In this document: positions 1 to 11,977 of the stretch, in pieces | Layout: every line of letters starts with the position of its first letter | How positions within the stretch are numbered: position 1 is the stretch's first letter | NCBI RefSeq assembly: GCF_001625215.2 | Contig: NC_030387.2 | Coordinates: 38,587,606-38,651,605, forward strand | Length of the DNA: 64,000 nucleotides | Origin: Daucus carota subsp. sativus | Lineage: Eukaryota; Streptophyta; Magnoliopsida; Apiales; Apiaceae | Reading direction: 5' to 3' | Position numbers and translations under genes: made by a program | The notes under the pieces: generated by a model | What the model was told of the DNA's origin: nothing | The model's database searches: none | The model's input: only the letters and a program-made list of their open reading frames with translations

Positions 1-1994
1 TTATCACTTGTTTTTATATAACCTTTTTTATATGGTTTGATTTGTATTTTAAGACTTTAAATAATATAATTTTATATTTTAATTTTTAATTTTTTTAAAT
101 AAAAATTTGAATATTAAATTCTTTCATAAAATTAAAATAATTTATAAATATATTTTGTAAAGATTTTAAAATATTTGTCATCGTCTCGGTCTCAAACATA
201 TACAATCCAATTAGACGGTGAGTGTATTTAATTTAGACTCTCTAATCTTATCCTGTACTCTATCGGTTTATTATTTTAGTACTTAAAAACAATCGTTTCG
301 GAATAATTTAATTGTGTTAACACATTCTATCTTATCACTATATTGTCTGTTACTTTCATATTTATTAATCAAAGTATATTGTTTTCTAACTGATGACAAA
401 TTCAAATCTTAAAGCATTAGTTAATTACTATCGGTATTGGTAAAGCCGTAAAGGAGAATAATAATATAATAAGTTTTTCTTTCAATTTAATATTTCTTTT
501 AGCCGATTGTCAATTTTCTCCTCTCTGTCATAGATTGTTACAAGCTGGTTGTTTTTCTCAAACAAACCGGCCTGAAATAGCAGTGATATCTATGTGCTTT
601 TTTAATATATGTGCTGTGTACAGGAAAATATACTACTGTATAAATTATGGCAGGATTCTCTCACCCTTTTCCCCCTGTTTGCACTTTCTAGCATCCGAGC
701 CTCCGAGGTCCCTAGTTCTAAAACAGTACCCTCTCTCCCACGGGCCACTAGATTGGTTACGTTTGCAAGGATGACTCGTTGAAATATTATAGATTTTTAT
801 AAAACATAATTTTACAAATTATTTTAATTTTTTTCTAAAATCATAAAATTATTATTTGTAATATCATTAAAATATATATAAACTAATATAAAATATCTGA
901 AAAAAAATGAGTGGGACAGAAATAATATTAATTTTATTTTCAAATGGGGTCGTGCTAGTGACCAAGATACGAAGAAATGATAAAAGGCCAACGACAATCT
1001 GTTTTGATCCGTTATTACTTATTCAAAACATCTCTAAACGAACAGAATTCTCAATTAAAATTCAATAAATTATATTATAACTAAAAATATAAATAAATTT
1101 GTAAATTTGTAAATTCCACCCTTATCTGAAAATATAACTAATCCACGAATATAAATTACCGCATTAAAATGATATAGAATAGAAAATAAAATTAATATAT
1201 CATTTTTAAAATATAATCGGTAGATATGTTGACAATAGCATTGAAGCGATGAACATTACCGGAGTAAACTAGAATAAAAAATATATTTCATTTTAAATTT
1301 TAGAAAGCGGTTAAAGTTCACAGGTGTTTTTTTTTAACAATAATATTTGTTAATTTTTAGTTGATTTTCCAACCAGAGTCATTTTTTTTTTTGAAATACA
1401 TTAATAACATACTAGGAGACAGGAGTATCAGGCAGTCGTATTCAGTCCCTTGGTTTGTTCTTTCACCCGGACGATACAGGCACTAAAATTTACAGCCTGT
1501 GATCTGTGTAGTTCATTGATGTCAACGATTCTTGTCAATGTTCCATCAGCTAGAGATTTTTCATATACAAATCTGCATAAATTTTATAATACTCCAGTTC
1601 ATAGCTATGCTAAGTATCCCAGTGACGAGAGGATCTTTTAACCAAGAATTAAAGATCTCCTCCACTAATAAATCGTAACATTTCGGCCATTCAAAACCCT
1701 TAGCTAAAAACTTAGGTATTTCTAATCATATCCATCTCTGAGTTATTTCTTTGAAAGCTTGTAAACTTGTACCAGTAAGCCATCAAGGCTGAAAAAAATT
1801 CAAGAACAAGAGAAGACATGCAATCATGCATATAAAGTAGATTAACAGAAAAAAAATTGATCACCACACTAAAGTAATTAATCAACCAAAATTTATGTGG
1901 GAAAATATAATCCTACTCACTAGCTTAAAACCTCTCCCGAATAGCTTTACAATATCCTCACAAAGCTCAAAGTTATACACAAAATTGACATTGA
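1..1994. other. Intergenic AT-rich region, no gene seen
   Basis: This stretch is AT-rich and I find no reading frame with recognisable protein similarity, no tRNA-like fold and no complete transposon. Short open frames near 535–774 and 1450–1641 have no family signature and look accidental. The last roughly 150 bases probably hold the 3' UTR of the polygalacturonase gene, which is transcribed towards this region. Confidence 0.6.
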
Positions 1995-4550
1995 TCAGTT
2001 TAGCAAGACCTCTGGAACAACTGTACCATATAATTGTCCTCTGCCATTGTTGCAGTAAGACAGAGTTTTCTTCCCCTGACGACTGGTCTTCAAGTAAACA
2101 TTTTCTATCCTTATGCCCTCGCACGGGACAGTCTTGCTGCAATCAATCTTTACCGCTGTCTCCCTTTTAGACGTCCCAATTACTTCCCTGAATGTCACTC
2201 CGCTCACTTTCACCGCGGAATCCTGCCATATCAAATTCATCGAAATTCAGTTCATATGGTGATCAAGTTTAGAGACAGAACTTCAGTAAGCCAGCACAAT
2301 GTTAATTAGTACTTACATGATCTACACATTTTTCGTGATCACAATAGAACTGATTAATGATGATAGGATTATCCGAGTTTTGACTGAGTATACGTTGGAA
2401 TGTTATTTCCCTGGCGAAACCTTTTCCTCCCTGCAGAATTCGGGTCACAATCGATTAGTACCATCTATATAAACTTGTGACAATGGCTTCGAGAGTTGAG
2501 AAGTTGAACATAGGAAAATGCTTCATGCACAAAATTTGGGTACAAAATCTTTCACAAAATAATATGTCTTAAGTTTTGATTGAAATGGACCCCATATAGT
2601 ATTCACATAAATAGCACCAATTAAAACATCTCATCTCGGTTGCTATGTCATTTTATGCAAAATTTTGTACTCGATTTTGTGCATGTAATAGATGATCGGA
2701 AACTTTACCTGCCATGTTTTGATTCTAGCACCGTTGGTGGTGTTGGTGAACACAACATCCGATATATCAATATATTCCACCTCGTCGTTAGCACCATGCT
2801 TTCCTAAACTCCCAATGCTGTTCATATCGAAAGATAAACATGCAAAAGAATATTACAATCACATTGTAGTTCGAGGACAGATTGTATGGAGATAACAAAA
2901 TACTAATAACGCACCACTAGAAGAAAAACCAGAACAATTACCTTATACCATGCCCAGGTCCGCATCTGATATTATTAATTGTCATGTGTTTTGATCCACC
3001 CCCGATGGATATACAATCATCACCTGCGTTAAGGCCGACATATATTAAACTCAAGAATTACTTAGACCAGTGTCCACCCAAGTCCGATAAAAGAAGATTT
3101 AGAGGAGCCCAAAAACAACATGACTCAGTGCCGACAATATCATACTAATACAAAGTTAGTAGGTACGTAACACAAATAACAGATACATGCCTGTTCCAAT
3201 TGTGCAATTCTGAATATGTACATCAGTTGATTCCCCGATGTGAATGCCATCAGTGTTGGGGCTATCAGCAGGAGCCTCAATGTTTAAGTTTGCGATGTGT
3301 GCCCCTTGTACTCCGTCGATCACAATGTGCATACGAGGATTGTCCTTGAACCTTAATCCACTAATTTGTAGATCTTTTGAGTTAGTAACCCTTAAAGCCT
3401 GCACAAATCAACACCAGTTTAGCACAGTATTGTTTTTACGTGTCATGTCATGTAACGTCCCACTTAAACCGACTTCTATTCATAAACTATATTACTTTGA
3501 TTGGGGTACGAAATATTAGACACGACACATATCCGAGTATCGGTCTCGAAAAATCTTGAAATTAGGGACACATGGACACTGTTATGTTGTACCAGGAGAA
3601 GGCATGATACACTAATAAACAAGCATGGTAAATAGAGACCTTATCATAAAACTATCATTCCCAAATCAACCACAATTTCGTAAGAAATTTTGCAGTTTAG
3701 GGGATCTTCTCTGCTTGTTTTATGTTTTTACTTCTTTCCTTCTGTTTTTATTTTATGATTTGCATTGTATATTCAACTTATATGTGATTCTTTAGTTCAT
3801 CAAAATGTCCCGAGTGTTCAAATATCAGACACGAGTACAATTATCAAAGAGTCGGATCAGTAACATAGTTCATAAACATACTTACCGCTGGCTTGTTGTT
3901 ATCCTTAATTTTCCACCACTTTTGTCCACGTCCATAGATGGTTCCGGAACCAGAGATGGAAAGGCCATCTACATGAGAGAAGCGTATCCAACTATCACAA
4001 TTATCAGACCCGCACTTCCATTGTTTAGGTTCACTTGGTGCTGTTATAGTACCATGTACCTACAACAAAACATCCGTTTCTTGTTTCACAATCCAGTTGT
4101 TGAATTCTTTGTTTTTCGTCAAAAATAAATAAATAATTGTAGTAATCAGTTAAGCAGTGATAATCAAGTACCTCAACTACGACAATATCGGGCTTGCATG
4201 GGCCAGTAAAATCCAAAGGATTCGTGAGAAACTCAAAATTTGCCGGGAAATGCATGGTCGCTAACGAAGATGAGGACTTGCAGGTTGCTTCCCATGCTCT
4301 CAATAAACCCTAATCAGTTCAAGTAAGAAGTACATTAGCGGAATAATTTGATAATAACAAATTACGTAAGCAATATATCAAATCGCGCCTATTTTCAACC
4401 GTCAAAATCTGGTCGACTTACTTGAGTGTCATCTGTGATACCATCACCAACGACACCATGATCACGAACATTGACGATGGACTGAGTAAGAGCAAAGTCT
4501 ACAAGAAGGCTGAATAACATGACATACTTCAAGAACCCTAGCACGGCCAT
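1995..4550 (-). CDS. Polygalacturonase (GH28), secreted pectinase, 8 exons
   Basis: Exons on the minus strand: 4550–4422, 4309–4172, 4059–3886, 3398–3191, 3023–2942, 2817–2709, 2430–2317 and 2222–1995; 393 residues, a usual size for plant enzymes. The product would hydrolyse 1,4-linked galacturonan in the cell wall. A hydrophobic signal peptide covers about residues 1–22. The family's catalytic signatures are present in order: SPNTDG (NTD at 195–197), GDDCIS (DD at 218–219), GPGHGIS (His 241) and ARIK (275–277). The short protein without an N-terminal prodomain resembles the exo-polygalacturonase/pollen clade, but endo or exo action cannot be read from sequence. Intron 4 uses a GC donor. A partial duplicate of the last two exons lies at 13537–13960. 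Confidence 0.93.
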
Positions 4551-4687
4551 TCTAATTTCTCTCGAAGCTATATGTTTATAAGTAATTTACTAATAATGTA
4601 TTAATGTCTAATTTCTGCGGGAGAGGAGAAGGAAGATTAATTATCTTGTCGAGTGTAAATTTTTTAAATTAAGTGAGGAGGTTGTTT

Positions 4688-4696
4688 GTTTATATA
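4688..4696 (-). promoter_or_regulatory. Putative TATA box of the polygalacturonase gene
   Basis: TATATAAAC on the minus strand, about 140 bases before the start codon at 4550. It fits a core promoter with a leader of about 100 bases. Assigned by sequence and position only. Confidence 0.45.
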
Positions 4697-4826
4697 AAAT
4701 TTAAGACATAGACTCCGATTAGGACTAAAAGTTAACAGAGATTAATGTTGCAGACTAGTAAGATTAGTAACGAAGAAAATAGTTACCGACAATAGATTTT
4801 AATATACAGACTAGGACTAGGAATTA

Positions 4827-5130
4827 CTCCCTCCGTCCCTATTTATCTGTCCACTTTGGAAGTAAAAATTTGTCCCTATTTATCTGTCCATTTATACTTT
4901 CAAAACTAACTTAATGATAGTTTTTCAAATATATCTTCATAATTTCAATTTTCAAGGCTTGACTTATTTAAAACTTGGTTGAATTCATGTTTTGAAGACA
5001 TAAAGTAGGAGTATTCCACCATCTTCAAGATATTAATTAGAGGTATTTAATGAAAAAGTTTATACAATCAATTATTCCTTGGTATGCGTTTTTTTTTCCA
5101 AAATGGACAGATAAAAAGGGACGGAGGGAG
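4827..5130. mobile_element. Stowaway-like MITE, copy 1 (304 bp)
   Basis: Inverted ends CTCCCTCCGTCCC and GGGACGGAGGGAG, flanked by TA on both sides (4825–4826 and 5131–5132), the hallmark of Tc1/mariner-derived Stowaway MITEs. It has no coding capacity. A second copy of exactly the same length and orientation, nearly identical, lies at 7309–7612. Confidence 0.9.
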
Positions 5131-5376
5131 TACCGTTCAAGAAGCAGAAAAGTCGGTCCCGTGTAATTCTCGTCCACTTTTGCTAGTGACTTAGTGGATC
5201 CCCGAGAAGGAATAAACCGATATACCCAAAGAGTAATGAGATGTATTTCAAATTGTATTCGAAAAAAAAAAAAATTGTATAATTTTACTTATCTAATTTA
5301 TGTGTATGGAGGTATGAGTAAAAAGAATTGAAAAGGAATGTTGGGATGATGAAAATATGGTATTTGAGCTATGAAA

Positions 5377-6575
5377 TCTATACTATACTATTAAAGCCGA
5401 AACATTAAAAGTTTGGTCGGTCGGTCGGTACTTGGGCCGAAATACAGGCCTATCCATATAACTAATTATTCATTATAACTTTGGGTCGGTCGATACTTGC
5501 CGAAACACAGGCCTATCCATATAACTAATTATTCCTTATAACTTTGGGTGTCCAAATCTATACTATATTGTTAAAACCGAAACTTTGGGCCCAAATATAT
5601 ACTATACTATTAAAACCGAAACATTGAAAGTTTGATCGATCGATATTTGGGTCGAAATACGGGCCTATCTATATAACTAATTATTTATTTTTAACTTTGG
5701 CCGAAATACAAGCCTATCTATATAACTAATTATTCTTTTTAACTAAAATATATTATCTTTTTATATTTTCTAACTAAAAAAACTCAATCTTCTAAAATAT
5801 CGTCGAGCAATATAGTCATTACCTTTTTAACAAAAAATGTTATCTTTTTAAAGATTTACTATCTATACTATACTATACTATAATAAGCCAACATGGGTAT
5901 AATTTGTAGTCCAAGGTTTTAGTTATCTTTTTTGGTTTGGTACTGTTCTTTTGGTACTACAAGTCTACAAATGTGGAGTGTATTAGTATTATATTGTTAA
6001 ACAGTTTCAAATACTAAAAACACTCATAACAATTCATCATCATATAATATTTCATTAAAAAAATTATAATGATATTATAAATAAAATTATAAATATACAA
6101 TTTTGAATATCTTTTTTTAACAAGAACCTTCATATAATTCTTTTTAACTTTAATGTGTTCTATTTCAATATAAACACGAACCGTTACATAACTCTTTCTA
6201 ACTCTAATCTTGAAAGTTGTCAAAAAAACCAAAATTACGTTGAAATTCGATTGATTAGATTACTGAATCTTTTAAAGGTATTACACGATCGGCTATGTTT
6301 GGAAAAAATTTGAATTTTCTGATTTTTTATTTTTAAATCTACGTGTACTAAATTCGGATTACATATACTAAAATCTGACACACACACATATATATTTATT
6401 AGGGTTTGTCCATTTCAAGTAATCCAGAAAAAATATAGTCAGTTGAATAATATAATTTAATTAAAATTCAATCCATTAATACTAAAATACTAATTAAATA
6501 ATATTAAAATTTAAATTATAAATAATAAATTACGAACTACATACCCGCCCGTGCTTAGCACGGGTTATAGGCTAG
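5377..6575 (+). mobile_element. Non-autonomous Helitron
   Basis: The left end begins TCTATACTATACTATTAAA after an A (5376). The right end has a 7-bp stem hairpin, CCCGTGC-TTA-GCACGGG (6548–6564), then TTATAGG and CTAG before a T (6576). TC start, 3' hairpin, CTRR terminus and insertion between A and T are the Helitron signature. No Rep/helicase frame is present. The left-end motif recurs inside at about 5569, 5595 and 5862, so the element carries repeated or nested left ends. Confidence 0.85.
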
Positions 6576-7190
6576 TTATTTATGAAAAGAAATGCAAAGT
6601 AATTTTTTTATGGAGTCGTATCGTGTATGTACTGCTGCTGACCTGCTGTTCTGCAAGTGCAGTTAAAAAACCGTACATATTCTTGTTTATCAGCTCAGGT
6701 CATTCTCCAGCCCCAGGTCATTTCTGGACTTTTCGTACATACAAAATTATTATTATTATTATTTACTCCCTTCATTTTAAAATATATGTTCACTTTAGAA
6801 AAAAAAATTGTTGCAAAATATTTGTCCATTTCAAATTTCAATATAAATTTATATTTTCAAAATAAACTCTCATTCAGATATTGCTAATTTATATTTTCAA
6901 AATCAATCATATATCACATATTTATGTTTTTAAAAGGGGCATGTAATTCGAAACGAAAAGAGTATTTTTTTTAAGTTGTGGTATCTTTTGAGACAAATTT
7001 TAGGTATTGTTTGATATTTTTTCGAATCTATCGCCGATACACACATTTTGTTGATCGATAGTTATATCATGGAAGTTGCAAGATTCTACTTAAAAAAATA
7101 AAACGAGCAGAGGCTCTATTCAGGTATGTCTTGCCCTTCACATAAATACATACATAACTATAACTGAATTGCCTTCACTTCAATTCAATA
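6576..7190. other. AT-rich spacer between transposons
   Basis: No gene or complete element recognised. The open frames at 6551–6887 are low-complexity and have no family signature. Confidence 0.5.
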
Positions 7191-7795
7191 CTCCCTCTGT
7201 CCCTCGGAATCATTTACAGAAGGGGTCACGGAGACCAAGATAATGTATAAAAAATGAGTAAGGTGAGATGAAAAATGGTTAAATGATGGGACCTATCAAT
7301 ATTTAATACTCCCTCCGTCCCTATTTATTTGTCCACTTTGGAAGTAAAAATTTGTCCCTATTTATCTGTCCATTTATATTTTCAAAACTAATTTAATGAT
7401 AGTTTTTCAAATATATCTCCATAATTTCAATTTTCAAGGCTTGACTTATTTAAAACTTGGTTGAATTCATGTTTTCAAGACATAAAGTAGGGGTATTCCA
7501 CCATTTTCAAGATATTAATTAGAGGTATTTAATGAAAAAGTTTATACAATCAATTATTCCTTGGTATGTGTTTTTTTTTCCAAAATGGACAGATAAAAAG
7601 GGACGGAGGGAGTAATAAATTTGAGATAATGGAGGAAAGTAGTGGGTGTAATAGTAGTTTTTATTGTTAAATATGAGATAGTAGGGGAAGATAGTGGATG
7701 TAATGATAGAGAAAACTTACTATTTATAATAACGTAAATAGATGAGAGGGACATCCAAAATAATAACGGTAAAGAAATGAGAGGGACAGAGAGAG
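7191..7795. mobile_element. Stowaway-like MITE, outer element interrupted by a second MITE
   Basis: Ends CTCCCTCTGTCCCTC (7191) and GAGAGGGACAGAGAGAG (to 7795), with TA at 7189–7190 and 7796–7797. The middle is interrupted by the 304-bp element at 7309–7612, so this is the older insertion of a nested pair. Without the insert it is about 300 bp. Confidence 0.8.
7309..7612. mobile_element. Stowaway-like MITE, copy 2 (304 bp), nested
   Basis: Nearly identical to 4827–5130 over its full 304 bp, same orientation, flanked by TA at 7307–7308 and 7613–7614. The close match suggests recent activity of this family. It sits inside the MITE at 7191–7795. Confidence 0.9.
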
Positions 7796-8006
7796 TATTT
7801 AAATAGGAAAATGGTGATACCACTTTCATTCTTTCGCGAAAAGAAGGTTTCATTCTTTCGCGAAAAGAAGGTTGTTATCTAACATTTGACCTGACATGAA
7901 TGCCATCTTATCCATCTGTACTTCCGCTGATTATCTGTGTTTTATCTTTTTTCGTCACAATATTATTTTGAACGTAGTGTGTTCAAGGAGTTATAAATGT
8001 GTTTGT

Positions 8007-8251
8007 CAGGCCGGCTCAACTCAATATGAGGCCCTAAGCAAGATTTTAACGGAGGCCTTTTCTTATATATAAAAAAATTCTATTTTATTTAATATGTAAA
8101 TTTATATATTATTTATAATAAATTTTTATGTAATACCTTTTTTTTATATTTGAAATAGTTTATATTTTGGATTCTTATAGATGATTGTACATATATTTTT
8201 TTATGAGAACATTAATAATTATATTTATATTTTACACAAAATTTATACATC

Positions 8252-8293
<42 letters not shown>

Positions 8294-8759
8294 TTATTTA
8301 TTTATTTTTTAAGTTAATTTGTATATTAATATAACATTTAAACTAATCAAATTTTTAAAGAGTACTATAGCGAAAAATATAGAAATTACATCATTCATAA
8401 TAACGTAAAATTTATGAAAAACAAAATATATATTATTTATTTAAACATTATATATTAAATTTATTAAGTTCTTACGCATATCACTGAAAAATTCAAAATC
8501 ATTTGAATCATATAATTCTCATTTTTTTTAAGCTTATTTTATTTATATCACTAATATTTTATTATATATATATATATATATATATATATTTAAATTCAAA
8601 TAATTTATATTTATTTTAAATTTATTTTCATAAATACATATCAAAATTTAACTATTATAATCTAAACATATATAGAAAACAATAAAAAATTTGAGGCCCT
8701 TCCAGAACTTGGGGGCCCTAAGCAACCGCTTAGTTGGCTTCACTGTTGAGCCGGCCCTG
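8007..8759. mobile_element. hAT-like non-autonomous transposon
   Basis: Inverted ends CAGGCCGGCTCAAC (8007) and, read from the other side, CAGGGCCGGCTCAAC (ending 8759). The similarity continues inwards through CCCTAAGCAA. Flanks GTGTTTGT (7999–8006) and GTGTCTGC (8760–8767) agree at 6 of 8 positions, consistent with an old 8-bp target duplication. The interior is AT-rich, with (TA)n runs at 8254–8289 and 8561–8590, and has no transposase frame. Confidence 0.7.
8254..8312. repeat. Microsatellite (TA)n then (TTTA)n
   Basis: About 18 TA units followed by TTTA units, inside the hAT-like element. Confidence 0.9.
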
Positions 8760-9245
8760 GTGTCTGCCTAGGAGTTTTTCTCATGCTTGAAGTGCGGTAA
8801 AGATTGTAATGTTCATTTCAGGAATAACTAATCGGTCTTTATAGTGTTTGTCGATGAGGTTACTTTATACTACTCTTTTTAGTTAGGTGAGAGATTTTGA
8901 TTGATGGAAATTTTTGTGTATTCAGGGTCACTATTATTAATGAAATGGGAGTCTATCGATGTAAATGTTAACTCTAAAAAGTGGTTGTTAGGATATACTC
9001 ATGAGTACATGTTAAAAAAATCCGTTAACTAATAAGTAAATAATGACATATTCAAATTACCATTTTTGTGCTGATACAATATTGCACTTCCTTCAACTAA
9101 CATGAGAAACTGTCTCCTAAAACTCGAAAGTGTTAGGAGGAGAATTTAATCGAATCATATAATATATTCTAACAGAATCGGTAATAAGTAAAATACATCA
9201 TTAATTATCAAGAAATTTCTTGAGCAGGACGATAATTTGCATTCC

Positions 9246-11977
9246 CTATTCATTTCCCGACCTTGTAGATCTGTACTTGTAACGATTAGCCCAGAAAAGA
9301 AAATGCAGGAAGTTCAGAGTACTTAAAATACCCATCAGCCAGTAAAATCTTTCCAGGTGATAATAATTTATGTTGCTGCCATAGAGCCATGGTGTGTTTC
9401 CAAAGGTTCTGGTGACCCGATTCACTGTCGATACAAGCACTGAGCTGAAATAGTAGCCTGTTGCCAGTGAGGCCCAGGAGAGGGATGTTGCTAGAGATCT
9501 CAGGCTAAGTGGAGCCTCGGTGAAGAAAAATTCCATCATGCCAGCCAAGGTGAAAAGATCAGCAGACCCGAGAAATAAGTATTGCAATGATACCCAAAGG
9601 AATGTGATTGGGAGAGGTTTTGTGGAATTTAATTGGCCATATAGGGTTGCCACCTTCTTGCGTTTCATTTCAACTAGAGCTGCAACTGTCATGGCCACAA
9701 TGGAGAGGAATAGGCCCGTTCCAATTCGTTGTAGATGAGTGATACCCGTCTCAGTTCTGGTCACCTTCCGCGCAAATGGAATGATAATGTGGTTGTATAT
9801 TGGTGCGAGTACCATAATGAAGAGGACAGGGAATACTGGAAGAGAAGCTGGTGAGACACGTAGAGATCCAATTTTAGTGTTCATGGTGGCTGCTTGTTGG
9901 ACTGAAAAGGTGGATAGCTGAGCAAGGCAGCAGTTGAGCATTATAGTCGACATGAAGATTGGGAGGATCTTGAGTACTATCTTTACCTCCTTTACTTCTG
10001 TGACAGTGCAATCAAGTGCTGGATAATCAGGATTTTCGTGCAGTGCTCTGTTAAGGAACTCTGCTTCTGATGAAAACTGGGCTGCTTCTTGTTGATTAGC
10101 ATGATGTAGGTCTCCCTCACCGCGTTTTTGAGTGTCCGTGGTTGTACTAAAAGGACTTTTGCAGATGCAGGTGTTGCAAACTGCTGCAGTTAAAACCTGT
10201 TGCAAAAAAAATTTCGGTCTCTCAAGATATGACCAGATTTACTATGTATTGCCTAGAGCCTTCTAAATTTTGGAAAGTAACTGTACCTTGAGTATTGATG
10301 TCATGGGGCTTCCTCTAGGAACTCTATTTCTGTATGTGGTGGAGCCAATGAGGAAAATTAAAATGGAGATAAGTATTGTTGCCGTGGAAATTCCAAAGCC
10401 CCACTGCCATCCCCAATTATCCTCAATCCATACGACGAAGGTTACTGCAATCAGTGCCCCGCAAGCCAGGCAAAAGACATAATAATTAAAAAATGTTGAT
10501 CTCTTCTTTCTTCCCTCTGGAATGGTATCATCAAATTGCTCGGCTCCATGTGTGAGCAATGAGCCTTTAATGCCTCCAACGCCCAGTGCCACCAAATACA
10601 GGCCTGCAAACAGCATGACGGATTTTGCTCCTTCTAATTCCTGACATACTGTGTTTCTGTTTGTTGGCATGCAGCTTGGTGGCCTGAGTGAGGGTCTTTG
10701 AGCTTGCAGTGTAAGGATCAAAAGGCCCTATTTCCAAAGTCATAGTCAGATATGGAAATGATTAAAATTAGTTCCTGCGACTAATGGGTATACTAAAACC
10801 TATGTGATTATGTCAGAAACTTTGACTCGTTCGATTATCTAAAACTGCTAAAATTCATTAACCCGCCTCTAATGTGTACAACTTTCCCTGCTAGTCTACC
10901 TCTTATTATCTTAAATAAACGTTTTTGATTGTACATGATGTTATGTGAAAGTTCTTGCCATTTAGTGTTTATTCTATGGTTATATATGCTTCTTCATGGT
11001 CACTATACTCTAGTAAATGTCCTGTCTCATTCTGAGATCAATTCTTCTAGATAACAAGTCACACCAGGCTGAGTTCTTGCATGTGTGGTTTCTCGTAATC
11101 ACCATAGAAGTCACTATATACTCTTCAAATTGTGTTCTAAATGAAGTAACTACAAATTTGGCATTTCCCTTGTTAACAGGTAATTCAGAAAAGGCTCTAT
11201 CAGGTCCTGTTTGCCAGACTTGTCAATTGCTTGTGACCACCTTTTGAGTATGTACTCTTTTTTCCTACGTGGAACTTTTGATTTTCCATTTAAGCCAAGG
11301 TAGTTCCTGTTTTAATTTGAGTTTTACTGTTTAGATGAGTTTATATTAACTGATAACATTGTCGAAAGGCAACTGCAGATGACTTGCACAAGTAATATAG
11401 AATATCCATTAACAAAACTACCGCTTAAACTATAGGCTTATTTGCAGTAAATCAGTACTTACTTAGAATACTTGAGTAAGAAACTTATAAGTTCTTACCA
11501 TGAATTCAATTATAGCACTTATCAGATATATGCAGTAGGTGGTGAAGTATGCATCAGATAAGAAGCCGCCAAGGAGAGCAAGGAGGAAAGCTGTGCCCAT
11601 GAAGTTGGTCACAATGTTGGCCGAACTGGATGGAGAAAAGTGCATGAATCTCAGGAGATACAGCACGAGGTTGCTTGCATTGGCCAGATACGCTAAATTC
11701 TCCAGTATCTCCACAGCTATAGGTCATATGTTCAACTTAGTACTTGCAAGCATGAATACAAAATTCTTTACTTTAAATCAGCAGATGTCTGTACTTACCT
11801 AGGACGAATGATGCAGCTAGCACGCCGCCATGTTTCCCTCTTAAAGCTGGCCTGTTCTTCCAGTCTACGTACCCTTCCCATTCTCTTAAGTGATCTGCCT
11901 CGTCCTGGAAAAAGAAAAGTTAGAGCCAGGAGCAAAGACTGAACGAGATCAAACATTTCAGAACAGGAGCATACCAT
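9246..11977 (-). CDS. NRT1/PTR family (NPF4-type) membrane transporter
   Basis: Coding exons on the minus strand: 11904–11799, 11716–11499, 10727–10287 and 10196–9246, with a probable start ATG at 11977–11975 directly before a 70-nt intron. This gives about 572 residues, normal for the major-facilitator NPF family. Signatures include WEGYVDWKNRPALRGKHGG near the N-terminus, VEILENLAYLANASN in the first membrane segments, LLGGFLSDAY, KGSLLTHGAEQFDD, and FFNYYVFCLACGALIAVT. The C-terminal half holds the second set of membrane helices after a polar loop. These resemble subfamily 4, whose characterised members move nitrate or abscisic acid. The substrate cannot be read from sequence. Confidence 0.9.

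Noticed and set aside
535-774. 79-codon open frame
   Set aside because: No homology signal, no plausible promoter and no splice context; probably chance in AT-rich DNA.
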